Positions 8,782 to 17,693 of a DNA stretch of 64,000 nt are shown piece after piece; positions within the stretch are counted from its first letter, which is position 1; the number at the start of each line of letters is the position of its first letter. This DNA comes from Halobacillus aidingensis. Lineage in GTDB: Bacteria > Bacillota > Bacilli > Bacillales > Halobacillaceae. Position numbers and translations under genes: made by a program. Location: contig NZ_FNIZ01000004.1 of the NCBI RefSeq assembly GCF_900104185.1, positions 124,001-188,000 of the forward strand, written 5' to 3'. The notes under the pieces were generated by a model. The model saw only the letters and a program-made list of their open reading frames with translations. It had not been told where the DNA came from and did not search any database.

Positions 8782-9462
8782 ATGAAACAACCGACTATTT
8801 TTTTGACAGGCGACTCAACAATGGCGGATTATCCCCCTTCTTCCCACCCTCAAATGGGGTGGGGCCAGAAGCTTCCTTCCTACTTCACAGATGAAGTGAC
8901 CATTATGAATAAAGCTGTAAACGGAAGAAGCTCGAAAAGTTTTCTGTCTGAAGGCCGGCTACAGGAAATAAACGCCTCCTTAACAGAAGGAGACTACCTT
9001 TTCATTCAATTCGGACACAATGACAGCAAACCGGACGAACACCGGCAGACGGATCCATACACAACGTATCAGGAAAATTTAAAGACCTATATAGAAGCGG
9101 CGCGTTCTAAAGGAGCCACACCTGTACTTCTGACACCGATCCAACGACGAAAGTTCCTGGATGAACATACCCTTGAACCAACACACGGCCATTTTTCCGA
9201 AGCGATGAGAGAAGTAGCGGACAGTCACTCTGTCATGCTGATCGACATGACCACCCAAACAACCACCCTCCTACTAGAGCTTGGTCCCGAACGTTCCAAA
9301 GAACTTTTCATGTGGTTAAGCCCGGGATACTCCCTGAACTTCCCTGAAGGAGCAAGAGATGATACTCATCTTAATGAAAGCGGAGCTCAAAAAGTGGCAG
9401 GTCTCGTGTGCGAGTCACTGGTTGAGCAAAACTCGCCCCTCAAGCAATGGATACGTATCTAA
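8782..9462 (+). CDS. GDSL/SGNH rhamnogalacturonan acetylesterase
   Basis: Removes acetyl groups from rhamnogalacturonan or its oligosaccharides. The 226-residue protein shows the SGNH blocks: GDST with the nucleophile Ser at residue 12, the Gly/Asn blocks including FGHND (Asn 80), and DDTHLN with Asp 194 and His 197 region of the triad. There is no signal peptide, suggesting cytoplasmic action, as for RhgT/YesT-type enzymes. ATG immediately follows the stop of the regulator gene, with GGAGG nine bases upstream, so both are co-transcribed. It converges with the AEC transporter gene, ending one base from it. Confidence 0.88.
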   Translation: MKQPTIFLTGDSTMADYPPSSHPQMGWGQKLPSYFTDEVTIMNKAVNGRSSKSFLSEGRLQEINASLTEGDYLFIQFGHNDSKPDEHRQTDPYTTYQENLKTYIEAARSKGATPVLLTPIQRRKFLDEHTLEPTHGHFSEAMREVADSHSVMLIDMTTQTTTLLLELGPERSKELFMWLSPGYSLNFPEGARDDTHLNESGAQKVAGLVCESLVEQNSPLKQWIRI

Positions 9463-9463
9463 T

Positions 9464-10384
9464 TCAAAACAACACTTGGGAGAAGTAAATCGTAAGCGTC
9501 ACCGTAATCATACTGAAAACAGTGGAAGCCAAAACAATTTGGGCGGCAAGCTCTGGTTCATTGCGATACTCCTGCGCGATGATCGCACTGTTCACAGAGC
9601 TTGGCATGCCTGAGGAAATCAATAAGGCTTGAGCAAGTAAACCTTCAAAACCCAACCCCCAAATAATAAGAAAAGCGAGCGCCGGCCCCAAAATAAGACG
9701 GATGGACAGGCTTATGTATACGACAAGCAATTTGAACTTAAAAGTCAGCTGAGCCACCTGTGCTCCAAGCGTAATTAAAGCAATCCCTACCATGGCATCC
9801 GCCACATATTCTCCCGGTTTGAGTAAAAACTCAGGTACATCCACATTTCCAATGTTCAGTAGTACTCCAAGCGTCATCGCGTAAATCGCAGGCATTTTCA
9901 ACAATCCAACCAACGCCCGCAGTCGCCCCTCCTCTACAGCCCTCAACGAAAAAATCCCGAATGTGTAAGAAAAGACATTTTGCAGCGTCATAACAATGAC
10001 TTGAACCGTTGCAGCGAAAGGGTCCTGCTTGAATGCCAAATCATTCACAGGTATACCATAATTTCCAGAGTTGTATAGAACGACGCTGTTCGTAAATACA
10101 CCCCGCACTCCTTTATTGAATTGGAACACTCTGGATACGAGTTGGACGATGATAAAAAGTGCACATATGAAAAGAGAAAAGAAGAGAACGACTTTTCCTA
10201 ACAAATCGATAGAAAAAGAAGATTCATAGAGATTGATAAGAACGAATCCAGGACTTAAAAAATAGATATTCAATTTCGCCAACGTAAACAAATCAAGCTT
10301 GAAGGCTTTATGCATCCCCGCACCAACGCCTATTAAAATAAAGACCGGGACAATGATATTCAAAAATATAAAAAGAATTTCCAT
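9464..10384 (-). CDS. AEC-family (auxin efflux carrier) transporter
   Basis: Integral membrane permease of 306 residues with about ten hydrophobic segments and the family pattern GxNxxLPxxxxx-like NSGNYGIPVND near residue 108. Bacterial AEC proteins carry organic acids such as malate or malonate. Within this uronate region it may move a pathway acid or sugar acid, but that is inference; no ExuT-type uronate symporter is present in the window. The start ATG at 10384 follows AGGGGGATG. It follows the DUF624 gene after a hairpin and so may be read through from that operon or have its own promoter. Confidence 0.8.
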   Translation of the reverse strand: MEILFIFLNIIVPVFILIGVGAGMHKAFKLDLFTLAKLNIYFLSPGFVLINLYESSFSIDLLGKVVLFFSLFICALFIIVQLVSRVFQFNKGVRGVFTNSVVLYNSGNYGIPVNDLAFKQDPFAATVQVIVMTLQNVFSYTFGIFSLRAVEEGRLRALVGLLKMPAIYAMTLGVLLNIGNVDVPEFLLKPGEYVADAMVGIALITLGAQVAQLTFKFKLLVVYISLSIRLILGPALAFLIIWGLGFEGLLAQALLISSGMPSSVNSAIIAQEYRNEPELAAQIVLASTVFSMITVTLTIYFSQVLF

Positions 10385-10414
10385 GGGTCATCCCCCTATT
10401 CCTACAAATAAATA

Positions 10415-10435
10415 GGACCCCTTAAACAAGGGGCC
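10415..10435. terminator. Small hairpin between DUF624 gene and AEC gene
   Basis: CCCCTT and AAGGGG pair around an AAAC loop, extended by GG/CC with one bulged A. The following T-run on the minus strand is poor, so it may be a weak terminator or processing hairpin. Confidence 0.45.
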
Positions 10436-10452
10436 AAAAGATGGTTCGTTTA

Positions 10453-11088
10453 TTAAGCAGCCTGGCTTTCCACTTTGATTTCTTCGATATTCTCAAAGCA
10501 TTTCAATCCAATCCACATATTCAAATGAGCGAAAATCGTAAAGCCGAAGATTGGTATGAAACCAGGGAAACTAATGAAAAAGTAGTACGTACACAAGCCT
10601 GTAACAACCATTAAAATTAAATTCCCAGGTTTCAGGAACCCTATGAGCAATGCTTGTTTAATAGATTCGATTACCTTTAGCTTATAATGAACGAATACAG
10701 GAAGAATGTACATAAGAAGAATGATATACGTCAGGCAGCAAATGAGCGCAATTGTCGCAAGCACCTCATAGATCACTCCATCGAATTGACGGAAAAAGTG
10801 TAAATCATAGAAACAGACGACACCTATGAAAGTCAGAAGAAGAGCCAGACCGTTCGCACGAAAGAATTCTTTCTTGAACGTGTTCCAGAAAGTTTTTGTG
10901 ATTTTTATATCGCTCTCTCCATGAGCCGCTTTTCTCGTAACGGTATATAATGCGATTGTACTCGGAGCGATCCCGAAAAGGACACCACCAAGCAGTGTGC
11001 AGCCGATCCATAACAGATTCAGCAAAGCGAAGTGAGTCACCCAGTTGCATAACGCAAGAACTCCTGAAAGTAAACGTCCTCCATTCAT
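10453..11088 (-). CDS. DUF624 membrane protein (YesL/YteU-like)
   Basis: A 211-residue integral membrane protein with about five to six hydrophobic segments and the N-terminal signature NWVTHFALLNLLWIGCTLLGG of DUF624. YesL and YteU of Bacillus subtilis are family members in rhamnogalacturonan clusters, and here too it is the last gene of the ABC importer / GH105 operon. Its function is unknown; a role with the importer is inferred only from this repeated linkage. ATG at 11088 has AGGAGG eight bases upstream. Confidence 0.85.
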   Translation of the reverse strand: MNGGRLLSGVLALCNWVTHFALLNLLWIGCTLLGGVLFGIAPSTIALYTVTRKAAHGESDIKITKTFWNTFKKEFFRANGLALLLTFIGVVCFYDLHFFRQFDGVIYEVLATIALICCLTYIILLMYILPVFVHYKLKVIESIKQALLIGFLKPGNLILMVVTGLCTYYFFISFPGFIPIFGFTIFAHLNMWIGLKCFENIEEIKVESQAA

Positions 11089-11144
11089 CGTGAAAACCTC
11101 CTTGGAATTGGTCTTCTTCTGAGACCTTTTCTTAGATGCTCGAC

Positions 11145-12437
11145 TTATCCGCTATAAGTCGGCTGATGAAATAAATCCTCAATCTGAATCGCCTGTTTTT
11201 CTTTGACAGATTTCCACACAGCTTCTCCTGTCGTTACAGCATAAGCCCCGTCTTCACTCCCTGAGAGTACTTGATAAGGACGAGCGGGGTCTTCTCCCAT
11301 AAAAATATCTTCCTGTATAATAGGGTCTCCCCCTCCGTGGCCGCCCTCCTGCTTCAGGACGTGGATCGTTTCTTTTGATCCGAACAAAGGGAAATACTCG
11401 ATCGTCTGCTCTGGAACAGGGAATGGCACCCGTGAAGGCGCGTGCCATTCCGTCGTTTCAATTCGCCCTTCTGTCCCATTGATGGCAAGTCTGTAGCCTT
11501 CATATGGAAGTGAAAAGTTAATGGAATAACTCAACAAGGCTCCCTGATCATAACGGACAGTCGCGGTGTACGTATCTTCGATTTCAATATCCGAATCAAA
11601 CACACACTGGTCAGGACGATAGTTGGTGTATCCATCTTTTCTCGCTTCGTCCGAATCAATATGGTCATCTTTCACGACCGCACTGTTACTCCTTGAATTC
11701 CACCTTGTGTAGTACGGGCATTCATGTTTAACCTCACAAGTTTTGCAATGACGCCCATCTTCCTTCACCGGGTTATGGACACTTTCAGACCCATAGTAAT
11801 TGAGTGCGCCAAAAGCAAAAACTTCGACAGGCTTCTGATTCAGCCACCAGTTGACCAGATCAAAATGGTGGGAAGACTTATGGATCGATAATCCACCGGA
11901 ATGTTCTCTATTCCGGTTCCAACGCTGGAAATAGCTTGACCCATGGTAGGTATCGATGTACCAGTTCAGATCAACCGAGGTCACTCGGCCGACCTTACCT
12001 GATAATACCAATTCTTTAATTTTCATATGATACGGGCTGTAACGATAATTGAATGTGACCGTCACTTTCCCTTTACTTTTCTTCTCTGCTTCCACGACAC
12101 GATGACTGTCATGGGCTGTCGTGGTCATCGGCTTTTCTGTAATCACATCGATGTCCTTTTCTAATGCTTTCAAAATATATTCCACATGCGTATCATCCCG
12201 GCTAGCGACGATGATCGTATCAGGTTTTGTTTCTGATACCATCCGATCGAATGCTTCTTCATTATACTCCGGAACGTTGGCGATTTTAGGAAAAGTAGAT
12301 TTACAGACAGCGAAACGTTTCGGATCGTTATCCAAAAGCCCGACAAGTTCACTTGTAGCGGCGAACGTATCAATCATTGGCTGGATAAACATATCGTTCG
12401 CCCTTTTACTCACTCCGCAAACAGCAAATTTCCTCAT
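11145..12437 (-). CDS. Gfo/Idh/MocA-family oxidoreductase (YteT-like)
   Basis: NAD(P)-dependent sugar or inositol-type oxidoreductase, 430 residues. The N-terminal Rossmann fold (residues 1-125) contains ITEKPMTTTAHD, the conserved EKP motif whose Lys is catalytic in the family. A His-rich HKSSHHFDLVNWW segment (about residue 180) is also typical. Unusual are four Cys in CKTCEVKHECPYY near residue 235, which could bind a metal. ATG at 12437 follows GGAG. The order GH105, then this gene, then DUF624 mirrors B. subtilis yteR-yteT-yteU, so a role in rhamnogalacturonan sugar conversion is likely but the substrate is unknown. Confidence 0.87.
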   Translation of the reverse strand: MRKFAVCGVSKRANDMFIQPMIDTFAATSELVGLLDNDPKRFAVCKSTFPKIANVPEYNEEAFDRMVSETKPDTIIVASRDDTHVEYILKALEKDIDVITEKPMTTTAHDSHRVVEAEKKSKGKVTVTFNYRYSPYHMKIKELVLSGKVGRVTSVDLNWYIDTYHGSSYFQRWNRNREHSGGLSIHKSSHHFDLVNWWLNQKPVEVFAFGALNYYGSESVHNPVKEDGRHCKTCEVKHECPYYTRWNSRSNSAVVKDDHIDSDEARKDGYTNYRPDQCVFDSDIEIEDTYTATVRYDQGALLSYSINFSLPYEGYRLAINGTEGRIETTEWHAPSRVPFPVPEQTIEYFPLFGSKETIHVLKQEGGHGGGDPIIQEDIFMGEDPARPYQVLSGSEDGAYAVTTGEAVWKSVKEKQAIQIEDLFHQPTYSG

Positions 12438-12468
12438 GCTTTCAACTCCAATTTCAAGCAGATTTATC

Positions 12469-13596
12469 TTATAACTCAGGGATTAAGTGCTGCATTTCAA
12501 TACTGCACAGAACAAACGATCCAACCCCATGAAGGTCGTTTGCTGTTTTCGGTCTGTTGATGTAGTGCTCATAGTCTCCGACGCCTGTCCCGATACAAAT
12601 TTCCGGCATGATAAAATGCCCTTCTTCATTGAATTCCATTCTCTCCAAAAGACCTCGATAGCCCTTAATTGCTTGCTCTTTATAGCTCTCATCTAAATGA
12701 CCATTCCGGATGGCTCGTGCAATGGTATAAATAAACAAAGCTGAGCAGGACGTTTCAATCCAGTTGTCACTACGATCCGTTTTATCGACCACTTGATACC
12801 AAAGGCCGGTTTTTTCATCCTGATATTGCACAAGACTTTCAGCAAGGTTCTTAAGGGCAGTCTCAAGCTCTGCTCTCGATTCATGTGCTTCAGGTAAAAA
12901 GTCCAGAATTTCGTTATAAGTGATGCCGTACCAGCCGATCGCTCTTCCCCAGAATTCAGGAGATTTCCCTGTTTCAGAATCGGCCCATGGCTGGACTTTA
13001 CTTTCATCCCATGCGTGATGATAAAGGCCTGTTTCATGATCAAGCGTGTGCTTTCTCATCAACCGCTCCTGCTCAAGCACCATATCCATGAGTTCAGGTT
13101 CGTTATAAGCTTTCGCATAGTTCATCGCAAACACACCGCCCATGTACAATCCATCGAGCCACATTTGGTATGGATAGCCATCCTTATGCCAAAAGCCTCC
13201 ATCAGATGTCCGGTTTAATGTCGGAAACATGCGGCGTAATTTTTGGGCAGCAACTCTGTATCTTGTGTCCTCCTCTTTATACCTTTCATCCAGTTCAAAT
13301 AATAATAGCCCTGCTTGAATGGCATCCAGTTCTTTACGATTCCAGAGGAAGTTGCCGTTTTCATCGATATTGTGATCGACATAACCTTTAATGTAAGTCA
13401 GGTAATCATCCCCGCCTACAATCTCCTTCAGCTGGCGCATACTCTCTAAAAATACCCCCTGATGGTAGTGCCACCTTCCATCAGGCGGAAGCTCTGAAGG
13501 GTCGAACGTTGTCATAAGGGAGTCACATGCCGCTTTTCCCCATTCGAGAGGGGTGGTTAATTTCTTACGTGCTGCTGTTTGTTGATTTGATACCAT
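12469..13596 (-). CDS. yteR: GH105 unsaturated rhamnogalacturonyl hydrolase (YteR/YesR-like)
   Basis: Hydrates and releases the unsaturated galacturonic acid left at the non-reducing end by pectate or rhamnogalacturonan lyases; the product feeds KduI. The 375-residue protein is an (alpha/alpha)6-barrel enzyme without a signal peptide. Asp148 in MWLDGLYMG aligns with the catalytic Asp of YteR, and FWGRAIGWYG and IETSCSALF are family motifs. Start ATG at 13596 follows AAAGGAG. It lies directly after the permease genes, so oligosaccharides would be imported intact and cut inside. Confidence 0.93.
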   Translation of the reverse strand: MVSNQQTAARKKLTTPLEWGKAACDSLMTTFDPSELPPDGRWHYHQGVFLESMRQLKEIVGGDDYLTYIKGYVDHNIDENGNFLWNRKELDAIQAGLLLFELDERYKEEDTRYRVAAQKLRRMFPTLNRTSDGGFWHKDGYPYQMWLDGLYMGGVFAMNYAKAYNEPELMDMVLEQERLMRKHTLDHETGLYHHAWDESKVQPWADSETGKSPEFWGRAIGWYGITYNEILDFLPEAHESRAELETALKNLAESLVQYQDEKTGLWYQVVDKTDRSDNWIETSCSALFIYTIARAIRNGHLDESYKEQAIKGYRGLLERMEFNEEGHFIMPEICIGTGVGDYEHYINRPKTANDLHGVGSFVLCSIEMQHLIPEL

Positions 13597-13621
13597 AGAA
13601 GATCTCTCCTTTAAAATGAGT

Positions 13622-14464
13622 TTAAGCTTTCATACCTGTAGAACTGATTCCGTCAACGATATAACGCTGGAAGACAAAGAAAATGATGAAAATCGGTAAA
13701 ATACTCAACGTCGACATTGCAAACATCGCACCCCAGTTTGTCACGGAGTTCGGATCAGAGAAAAGTTTCAAGGCAAGGGAAACCGGGTATTTCTCTGGTG
13801 TAGACAAATAAATGAGCGGTCCCATAAAATCGTCCCATCTCCAATAAAACGAGAAGATCGCTGAAGTCATCATCGCTGGTATGATCAACGGTACGATGAT
13901 CCTGAAAAAGATATCGAACGTGTTACAGCCATCGATCTTCGCTGCTTCATCCAGCTCCATCGGGATGGTCCGGATGAACTGCATGATCAGGAAGATGAAA
14001 AACGGTATCCCGAAAAAGGTCGGTAAGATGAGTGGTAGATAGGTATCGATCCATCCGAACTTGTTGAACATGATATATTGAGGGATCATGACCATTTCGA
14101 ACGGCAGCATCATCGTAAGCATCATCGCAACGAACCAGATTTTCTTCCCTGCAAACTTAATGCGGGCAAAACCATAAGCGATAAACGTTGAAGAAATAAT
14201 ACTACCTACAGTCGCAATAACGGTAATAATTGTGGAGTTCCAAAAGAACGTCCCGAACGTAATGCCTGCGAAGCCGTTCCAACCATCAATGTAGTTGGCA
14301 AAATGCCATTCACTCGGAATCAACGAGTGAGAGTTGACGAATACATTTTCACTCTTTTTCAATGAACTGCTGACCATCCAGACAAGCGGATAGATCATCA
14401 TTAATGCGAAACTCCCCATCAGCACATGCTGTATGGTCTTTTTCGTAATTCTTTTTTTCTTCAT
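13622..14464 (-). CDS. Sugar ABC transporter permease, MalG type
   Basis: Inner-membrane permease of a carbohydrate uptake ABC transporter (CUT1), about 280 residues with six membrane segments. The ATPase-coupling EAA loop is clear: ELDEAAKIDGCNTFDIFFRI near residue 185. ATG at 14464 is preferred to GTG one codon upstream because GGAG is eight bases before it. It pairs with the upstream MalF-type permease and binding protein. No ATPase gene is present in the cluster; a shared MsmX-type ATPase elsewhere is the usual solution in Bacilli. Confidence 0.93.
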   Translation of the reverse strand: MKKKRITKKTIQHVLMGSFALMMIYPLVWMVSSSLKKSENVFVNSHSLIPSEWHFANYIDGWNGFAGITFGTFFWNSTIITVIATVGSIISSTFIAYGFARIKFAGKKIWFVAMMLTMMLPFEMVMIPQYIMFNKFGWIDTYLPLILPTFFGIPFFIFLIMQFIRTIPMELDEAAKIDGCNTFDIFFRIIVPLIIPAMMTSAIFSFYWRWDDFMGPLIYLSTPEKYPVSLALKLFSDPNSVTNWGAMFAMSTLSILPIFIIFFVFQRYIVDGISSTGMKA

Positions 14465-14481
14465 CACGCCCGCTCCTTTCT

Positions 14482-15471
14482 TTACTTCGCATCCGATTCA
14501 TAGTGAACCCAATGTTCAGAACTCTTGAAGATCAATGCTGTAAATATAGCGATAATGACCAGCATCACCCATGCCATCGCTGATGCGTAACCCATATCGA
14601 AGTACTCAAAAGCCCGCTGATACATATAAAGGACATACAATAGTGTACTGTTCACTGGGCCACCGTTCGTTACGACGAAACTAGGAGTAAAGGCCATGAA
14701 ACCTTGAATAACCTGCATGATTGTGTTGAACAGAATGACCGGAGTCAATAATGGAATGGTAATGATGAAGAACTGACGAATCGGTCCTGCACCATCGACA
14801 CTTGATGCCTCATAGAATGTTTTCGGAATGTTTCTGAGCCCTGCAAGAAAAATCAACATCGATGACCCAAACTGCCAGCCATACAATACAATAAGTGTCC
14901 AAATCGCTGTATCCGGATCCCCTAGCCACGAGTGTGTCGGTAAACCAAGGGTTGCAAGAATAGAGTTGAAAGCCCCATCGTTTCCGAACAATTGACGCCA
15001 CATGATAGAGACGGCAATACTTCCACCTACGACAGACGGAAGATAAAGAAGAGTTCGGTACAACCCGACCATTTCCACCACTTTATTCAAAGCCAGGGCG
15101 ACTAGAAGAGCGAAGACCAATCGAATGGGAACAGCTACTCCAGCATAGAAGAATGTCACTTTCATAGACTTCCAGAACGTTGGATCCTCTGTGAACATTC
15201 TTTGGTAGTTATCTAGACCGATCCAATTCGGCGTCCCCATTAAGTCAAAGTCCGTAAAAGATAGATACAGGGAATAAAGAATTGGGAACAAAGTCAACGA
15301 AAATAGTCCGATTAGAAAAGGAGATATAAACGCATATCCTGTTACGTTTTGATTTCCTGTATTTAATTTTTTATTTGGTGGTACGGGTTTCATCTTTTTC
15401 TTTTTCGGCTTTTTCGCCGGGTGCTGAGGTTCTACCGTTTCATGGATTTCTTCTTTTTTCTTAGGAATCAA
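14482..15471 (-). CDS. Sugar ABC transporter permease, MalF type
   Basis: First permease of the CUT1 importer. A Lys/Pro-rich cytoplasmic N-terminus (about residues 1-35) precedes six membrane segments; the EAA loop reads FYEASSVDGAGPIRQFFIITIP. TTG at 15471 is chosen because AGGTGA lies seven bases upstream, giving 329 residues; a longer frame to 15546 lacks a ribosome site. It follows the binding-protein gene after a 190-base gap with a hairpin, a common arrangement that gives less permease than binding protein. Confidence 0.92.
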   Translation of the reverse strand: MIPKKKEEIHETVEPQHPAKKPKKKKMKPVPPNKKLNTGNQNVTGYAFISPFLIGLFSLTLFPILYSLYLSFTDFDLMGTPNWIGLDNYQRMFTEDPTFWKSMKVTFFYAGVAVPIRLVFALLVALALNKVVEMVGLYRTLLYLPSVVGGSIAVSIMWRQLFGNDGAFNSILATLGLPTHSWLGDPDTAIWTLIVLYGWQFGSSMLIFLAGLRNIPKTFYEASSVDGAGPIRQFFIITIPLLTPVILFNTIMQVIQGFMAFTPSFVVTNGGPVNSTLLYVLYMYQRAFEYFDMGYASAMAWVMLVIIAIFTALIFKSSEHWVHYESDAK

Positions 15472-15615
15472 CGCACTCACCTCTTTCACTTTCATAGATT
15501 TGTTTACTAGAAACCATCGTTTGCATGGCGGATAACGACCTGACAAGACCCCACCACATAAAACTGAAGAGTCTTGGCCGGCCGCCCGCTCCTAGTGTCC
15601 TTATTTTATAAAGAA

Positions 15616-15653
15616 GAAGATGGCCCTATTTAGAAAGGAACAGGACCATCTTC
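15616..15653 (-). terminator. Intra-operon hairpin after the binding-protein gene
   Basis: GAAGATGG pairs with CCATCTTC, extended by CCT/AGG past one mismatch, around a 14-base loop. It lies 9 bases after the binding-protein stop codon and probably attenuates or stabilises the mRNA between binding protein and permeases. Confidence 0.55.
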
Positions 15654-15661
15654 CCTAGTTA

Positions 15662-16969
15662 TTACCTGCTCATGATCCTTTCTACCGTAGATCTGAACTG
15701 TTCGGCTCCTTCTTCAGCGGAAAGCTCACCATACATGACGAGTTCGTCAATCTTGGTCAATTCTGCCAGGATCTCAGAAGATTCCGGTGGGAAGTTTGAG
15801 TCGATTGGTGAACTGTTTTCCGTCACCAGCTCAATGTAGTCAAACACTTTCTGATCAGTCTCACTCAAATCAGCAGAAAGTTCACTTCGAATCTCTTCTT
15901 TGATTGGTACACCCCGGTCAGAACCACCGATCTTGTACACTTCAATATTATTAACAAAGAAGTCGATGAAACGAGCCGCTTCTTCTTTATGCTCAGAATT
16001 TTCACTGATTGACCAAAGCATTGCAGGCTTCAAGTACATGCCTTGACTGTTGTTCTCCCCAGGTAGGAGGGTCATTCCGATCGGTTTATCGCCCGCTGCA
16101 CTATCAAGCGCAGTCGCCTGATTGGACCATCGGAAATCAAAAGCAGCTTCCCCACGTACAATCAACTCATCCTCAACACCTTTAATTTGCTGAATGGTGT
16201 CATAGTTAGGGATAGCCCCTTTTTCTTCTAGTTCCAAGTTCCTTTCAAAATAATCAACGAGGAGTTGATCGTCCTCATATCCTAGAGCTGTACCGTCTTC
16301 ATTGAACAACGTTTTCCCTTGCTCTCTAAGATAATATTCAAACAAGTTTTTCGGTTCCATTAGGCGGGCACCATATTCACCTGTCGCTTCACTAATGGCT
16401 GTTGTATATTCTTCATAATCTTCCCAAGTCCACTGACCGTCAGAAACATCGACTCCAGCTTCATCCAACATGTCCTTATTGTAGAAAGCAGTCAAAGCAT
16501 TCGTTCCTGTTGGAATACCAAGTAGCTTGCCATTCTTTTTACCAGACTCCATGATTGTGTCGCTTACACCTTCGACATCGATGGAACCATCTTCAACAAA
16601 TGGCGTGAGGTCAGCGAGCAATTCCTTATCGGCATATTGGTTCAAGTATTCACCGAAGTTTTGCTGCATGATATCAGGAAGGTTGTTTCCTGATGCCTGT
16701 GCGGCCATCTTTTCAAAATACCCGTCGAAACCTGTAAATTCTGATTCAATTTTGATATCAGGGTTTTCTTCTTCAAATGCCTTTATAATCTCTTGTGTTT
16801 GGTCATGTCGGCTTTGTGAACCCCACCAGGTCATCCTCAATGTCGTTACATCACTGTCGCCATCACTGTCTTCCCCGGATGCCTGATCCGAGTTCGAACA
16901 GGCGGCCAGAACACTTGCTAACACCAATGCCATCAAACTGAAAATCAAAAACTTTTTCATCAATTTCAA
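15662..16969 (-). CDS. Sugar ABC transporter solute-binding lipoprotein
   Basis: Extracellular binding protein of the CUT1 importer, 435 residues. It has a lipoprotein signal peptide with lipobox LAAC (Cys near residue 23) followed by an Asp/Ser-rich linker, then the family 1 binding fold (TWWGS, NFGEYLNQYADK, YNKDMLDEAGV). Clustering with GH105 and kdu genes points to unsaturated rhamnogalacturonan or oligogalacturonide as ligand (inference). The start is ambiguous: TTG at 16969, TTG at 16963 and ATG at 16960 all lie behind GGGGGAGG; the signal peptide tolerates each. A cre-like site sits 20-35 bases upstream. Confidence 0.93.
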   Translation of the reverse strand: MKLMKKFLIFSLMALVLASVLAACSNSDQASGEDSDGDSDVTTLRMTWWGSQSRHDQTQEIIKAFEEENPDIKIESEFTGFDGYFEKMAAQASGNNLPDIMQQNFGEYLNQYADKELLADLTPFVEDGSIDVEGVSDTIMESGKKNGKLLGIPTGTNALTAFYNKDMLDEAGVDVSDGQWTWEDYEEYTTAISEATGEYGARLMEPKNLFEYYLREQGKTLFNEDGTALGYEDDQLLVDYFERNLELEEKGAIPNYDTIQQIKGVEDELIVRGEAAFDFRWSNQATALDSAAGDKPIGMTLLPGENNSQGMYLKPAMLWSISENSEHKEEAARFIDFFVNNIEVYKIGGSDRGVPIKEEIRSELSADLSETDQKVFDYIELVTENSSPIDSNFPPESSEILAELTKIDELVMYGELSAEEGAEQFRSTVERIMSR

Positions 16970-16988
16970 AAGACCTCCCCCTTAATAT

Positions 16989-17004
16989 TTGAAAGCGCTT
17001 TCCT
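16989..17004. promoter_or_regulatory. Catabolite-responsive element (cre) before the sugar importer
   Basis: TTGAAAGCGCTTTCCT fits the CcpA cre consensus, with the perfect palindrome GAAAGCGCTTTC. It lies about 20 bases before the start codon, downstream of any promoter, a position from which CcpA would repress when glucose is available. Confidence 0.75.
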
Positions 17005-17127
17005 TTGCATGTATCTATCATAAGATGAATAACTTTCCTAATAAATAAAATTTTCAGATATCTATGTAGAAAAAACAGACTTGTACAAAAAACAGGAATA
17101 ATCCTGTCGCCTCCTCTCCTATCCAAT

Positions 17128-17340
17128 CAAACATAAGCATCCTATTCTTGAAGACTCAGTTTCGAGGCTTTTGTTGAGTGGGTGGGGCTGCGGGGAATAG
17201 CTCGCTTTCCGTGGGAGCGCGGTGAGCCTCCTCGGACTGCGTCCTGCTGGGTCTCACCAAGCACTTTTTTCCCACATGAGTGTCGCCATTCCCCTTCGCC
17301 TCTTGCCGTAAGGGTTTCTCGAAACTACCTTCCAGTAAGA
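17128..17340 (+). repeat. GC-rich stem-loop repeat, unit A (copy 1)
   Basis: Starts near ACATAAGC and AAGACTCAGTTTCGAG and contains a GC-rich core with nested inverted repeats: GGGGAAT with ATTCCCC, GTGGGA with TCCCAC, and GGTGAG with CTCACC, then TCTCGAAA. Nearly the same sequence recurs at 45160-45365, so this is a dispersed repeat family. Confidence 0.85.
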
Positions 17341-17410
17341 AGAGCTTTTATGGTTAAGAATACTCTATCAACGCGGCTTAACTGGATTTTACATCAGAGC
17401 TAGACAAGTA

Positions 17411-17611
17411 CTGAGAGATTTCGAGAACCTCATTTGTAAAGGGGCGGAGGGAAACGGTGAGACTCCTATGAGGTGTGCGGGCCAGCTGAGACCCCGCAAG
17501 GCGTAACCTGAGGAGGCTCAGCGCCCGCCCCATGGAAAGCGAACCTTTTCACGCAGCCCCTAAAACCGCACAAAAATCTCGAAATCGAGTCTTCAAAAAT
17601 ACTGCCATTTA
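17411..17611 (-). repeat. GC-rich stem-loop repeat, unit B (inverted partner, copy 1)
   Basis: Opposite orientation to unit A: it opens with ATTTCGAGA, contains GGTGAGACTCC, TGAGACCCCGC, GAGGAGGCTCAGCG and GGAAAGCG, and ends ATCTCGAAATCGAGTCTTC. The same inverted partner follows unit A at 45 kb. Confidence 0.8.
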
Positions 17612-17693
17612 CTTTAATAACTATTAATTAAAGTCTTCATTACTAAATCCAAAACATATAAAAAAACTTATAGAACGATAGTCTATAAGTTTT

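Larger units (their letters stand above)
16970..17693. other. 724-base gap: importer promoter, cre site and paired repeat
   Basis: Between the divergent-free genes for the binding protein and the YesN-like regulator. It contains the regulatory region of the importer operon (16970-17110), then the two inverted GC-rich repeat units described separately. AT-rich non-repeat sequence lies at 17341-17410 and 17612-17693. No convincing gene was found. Confidence 0.7.
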
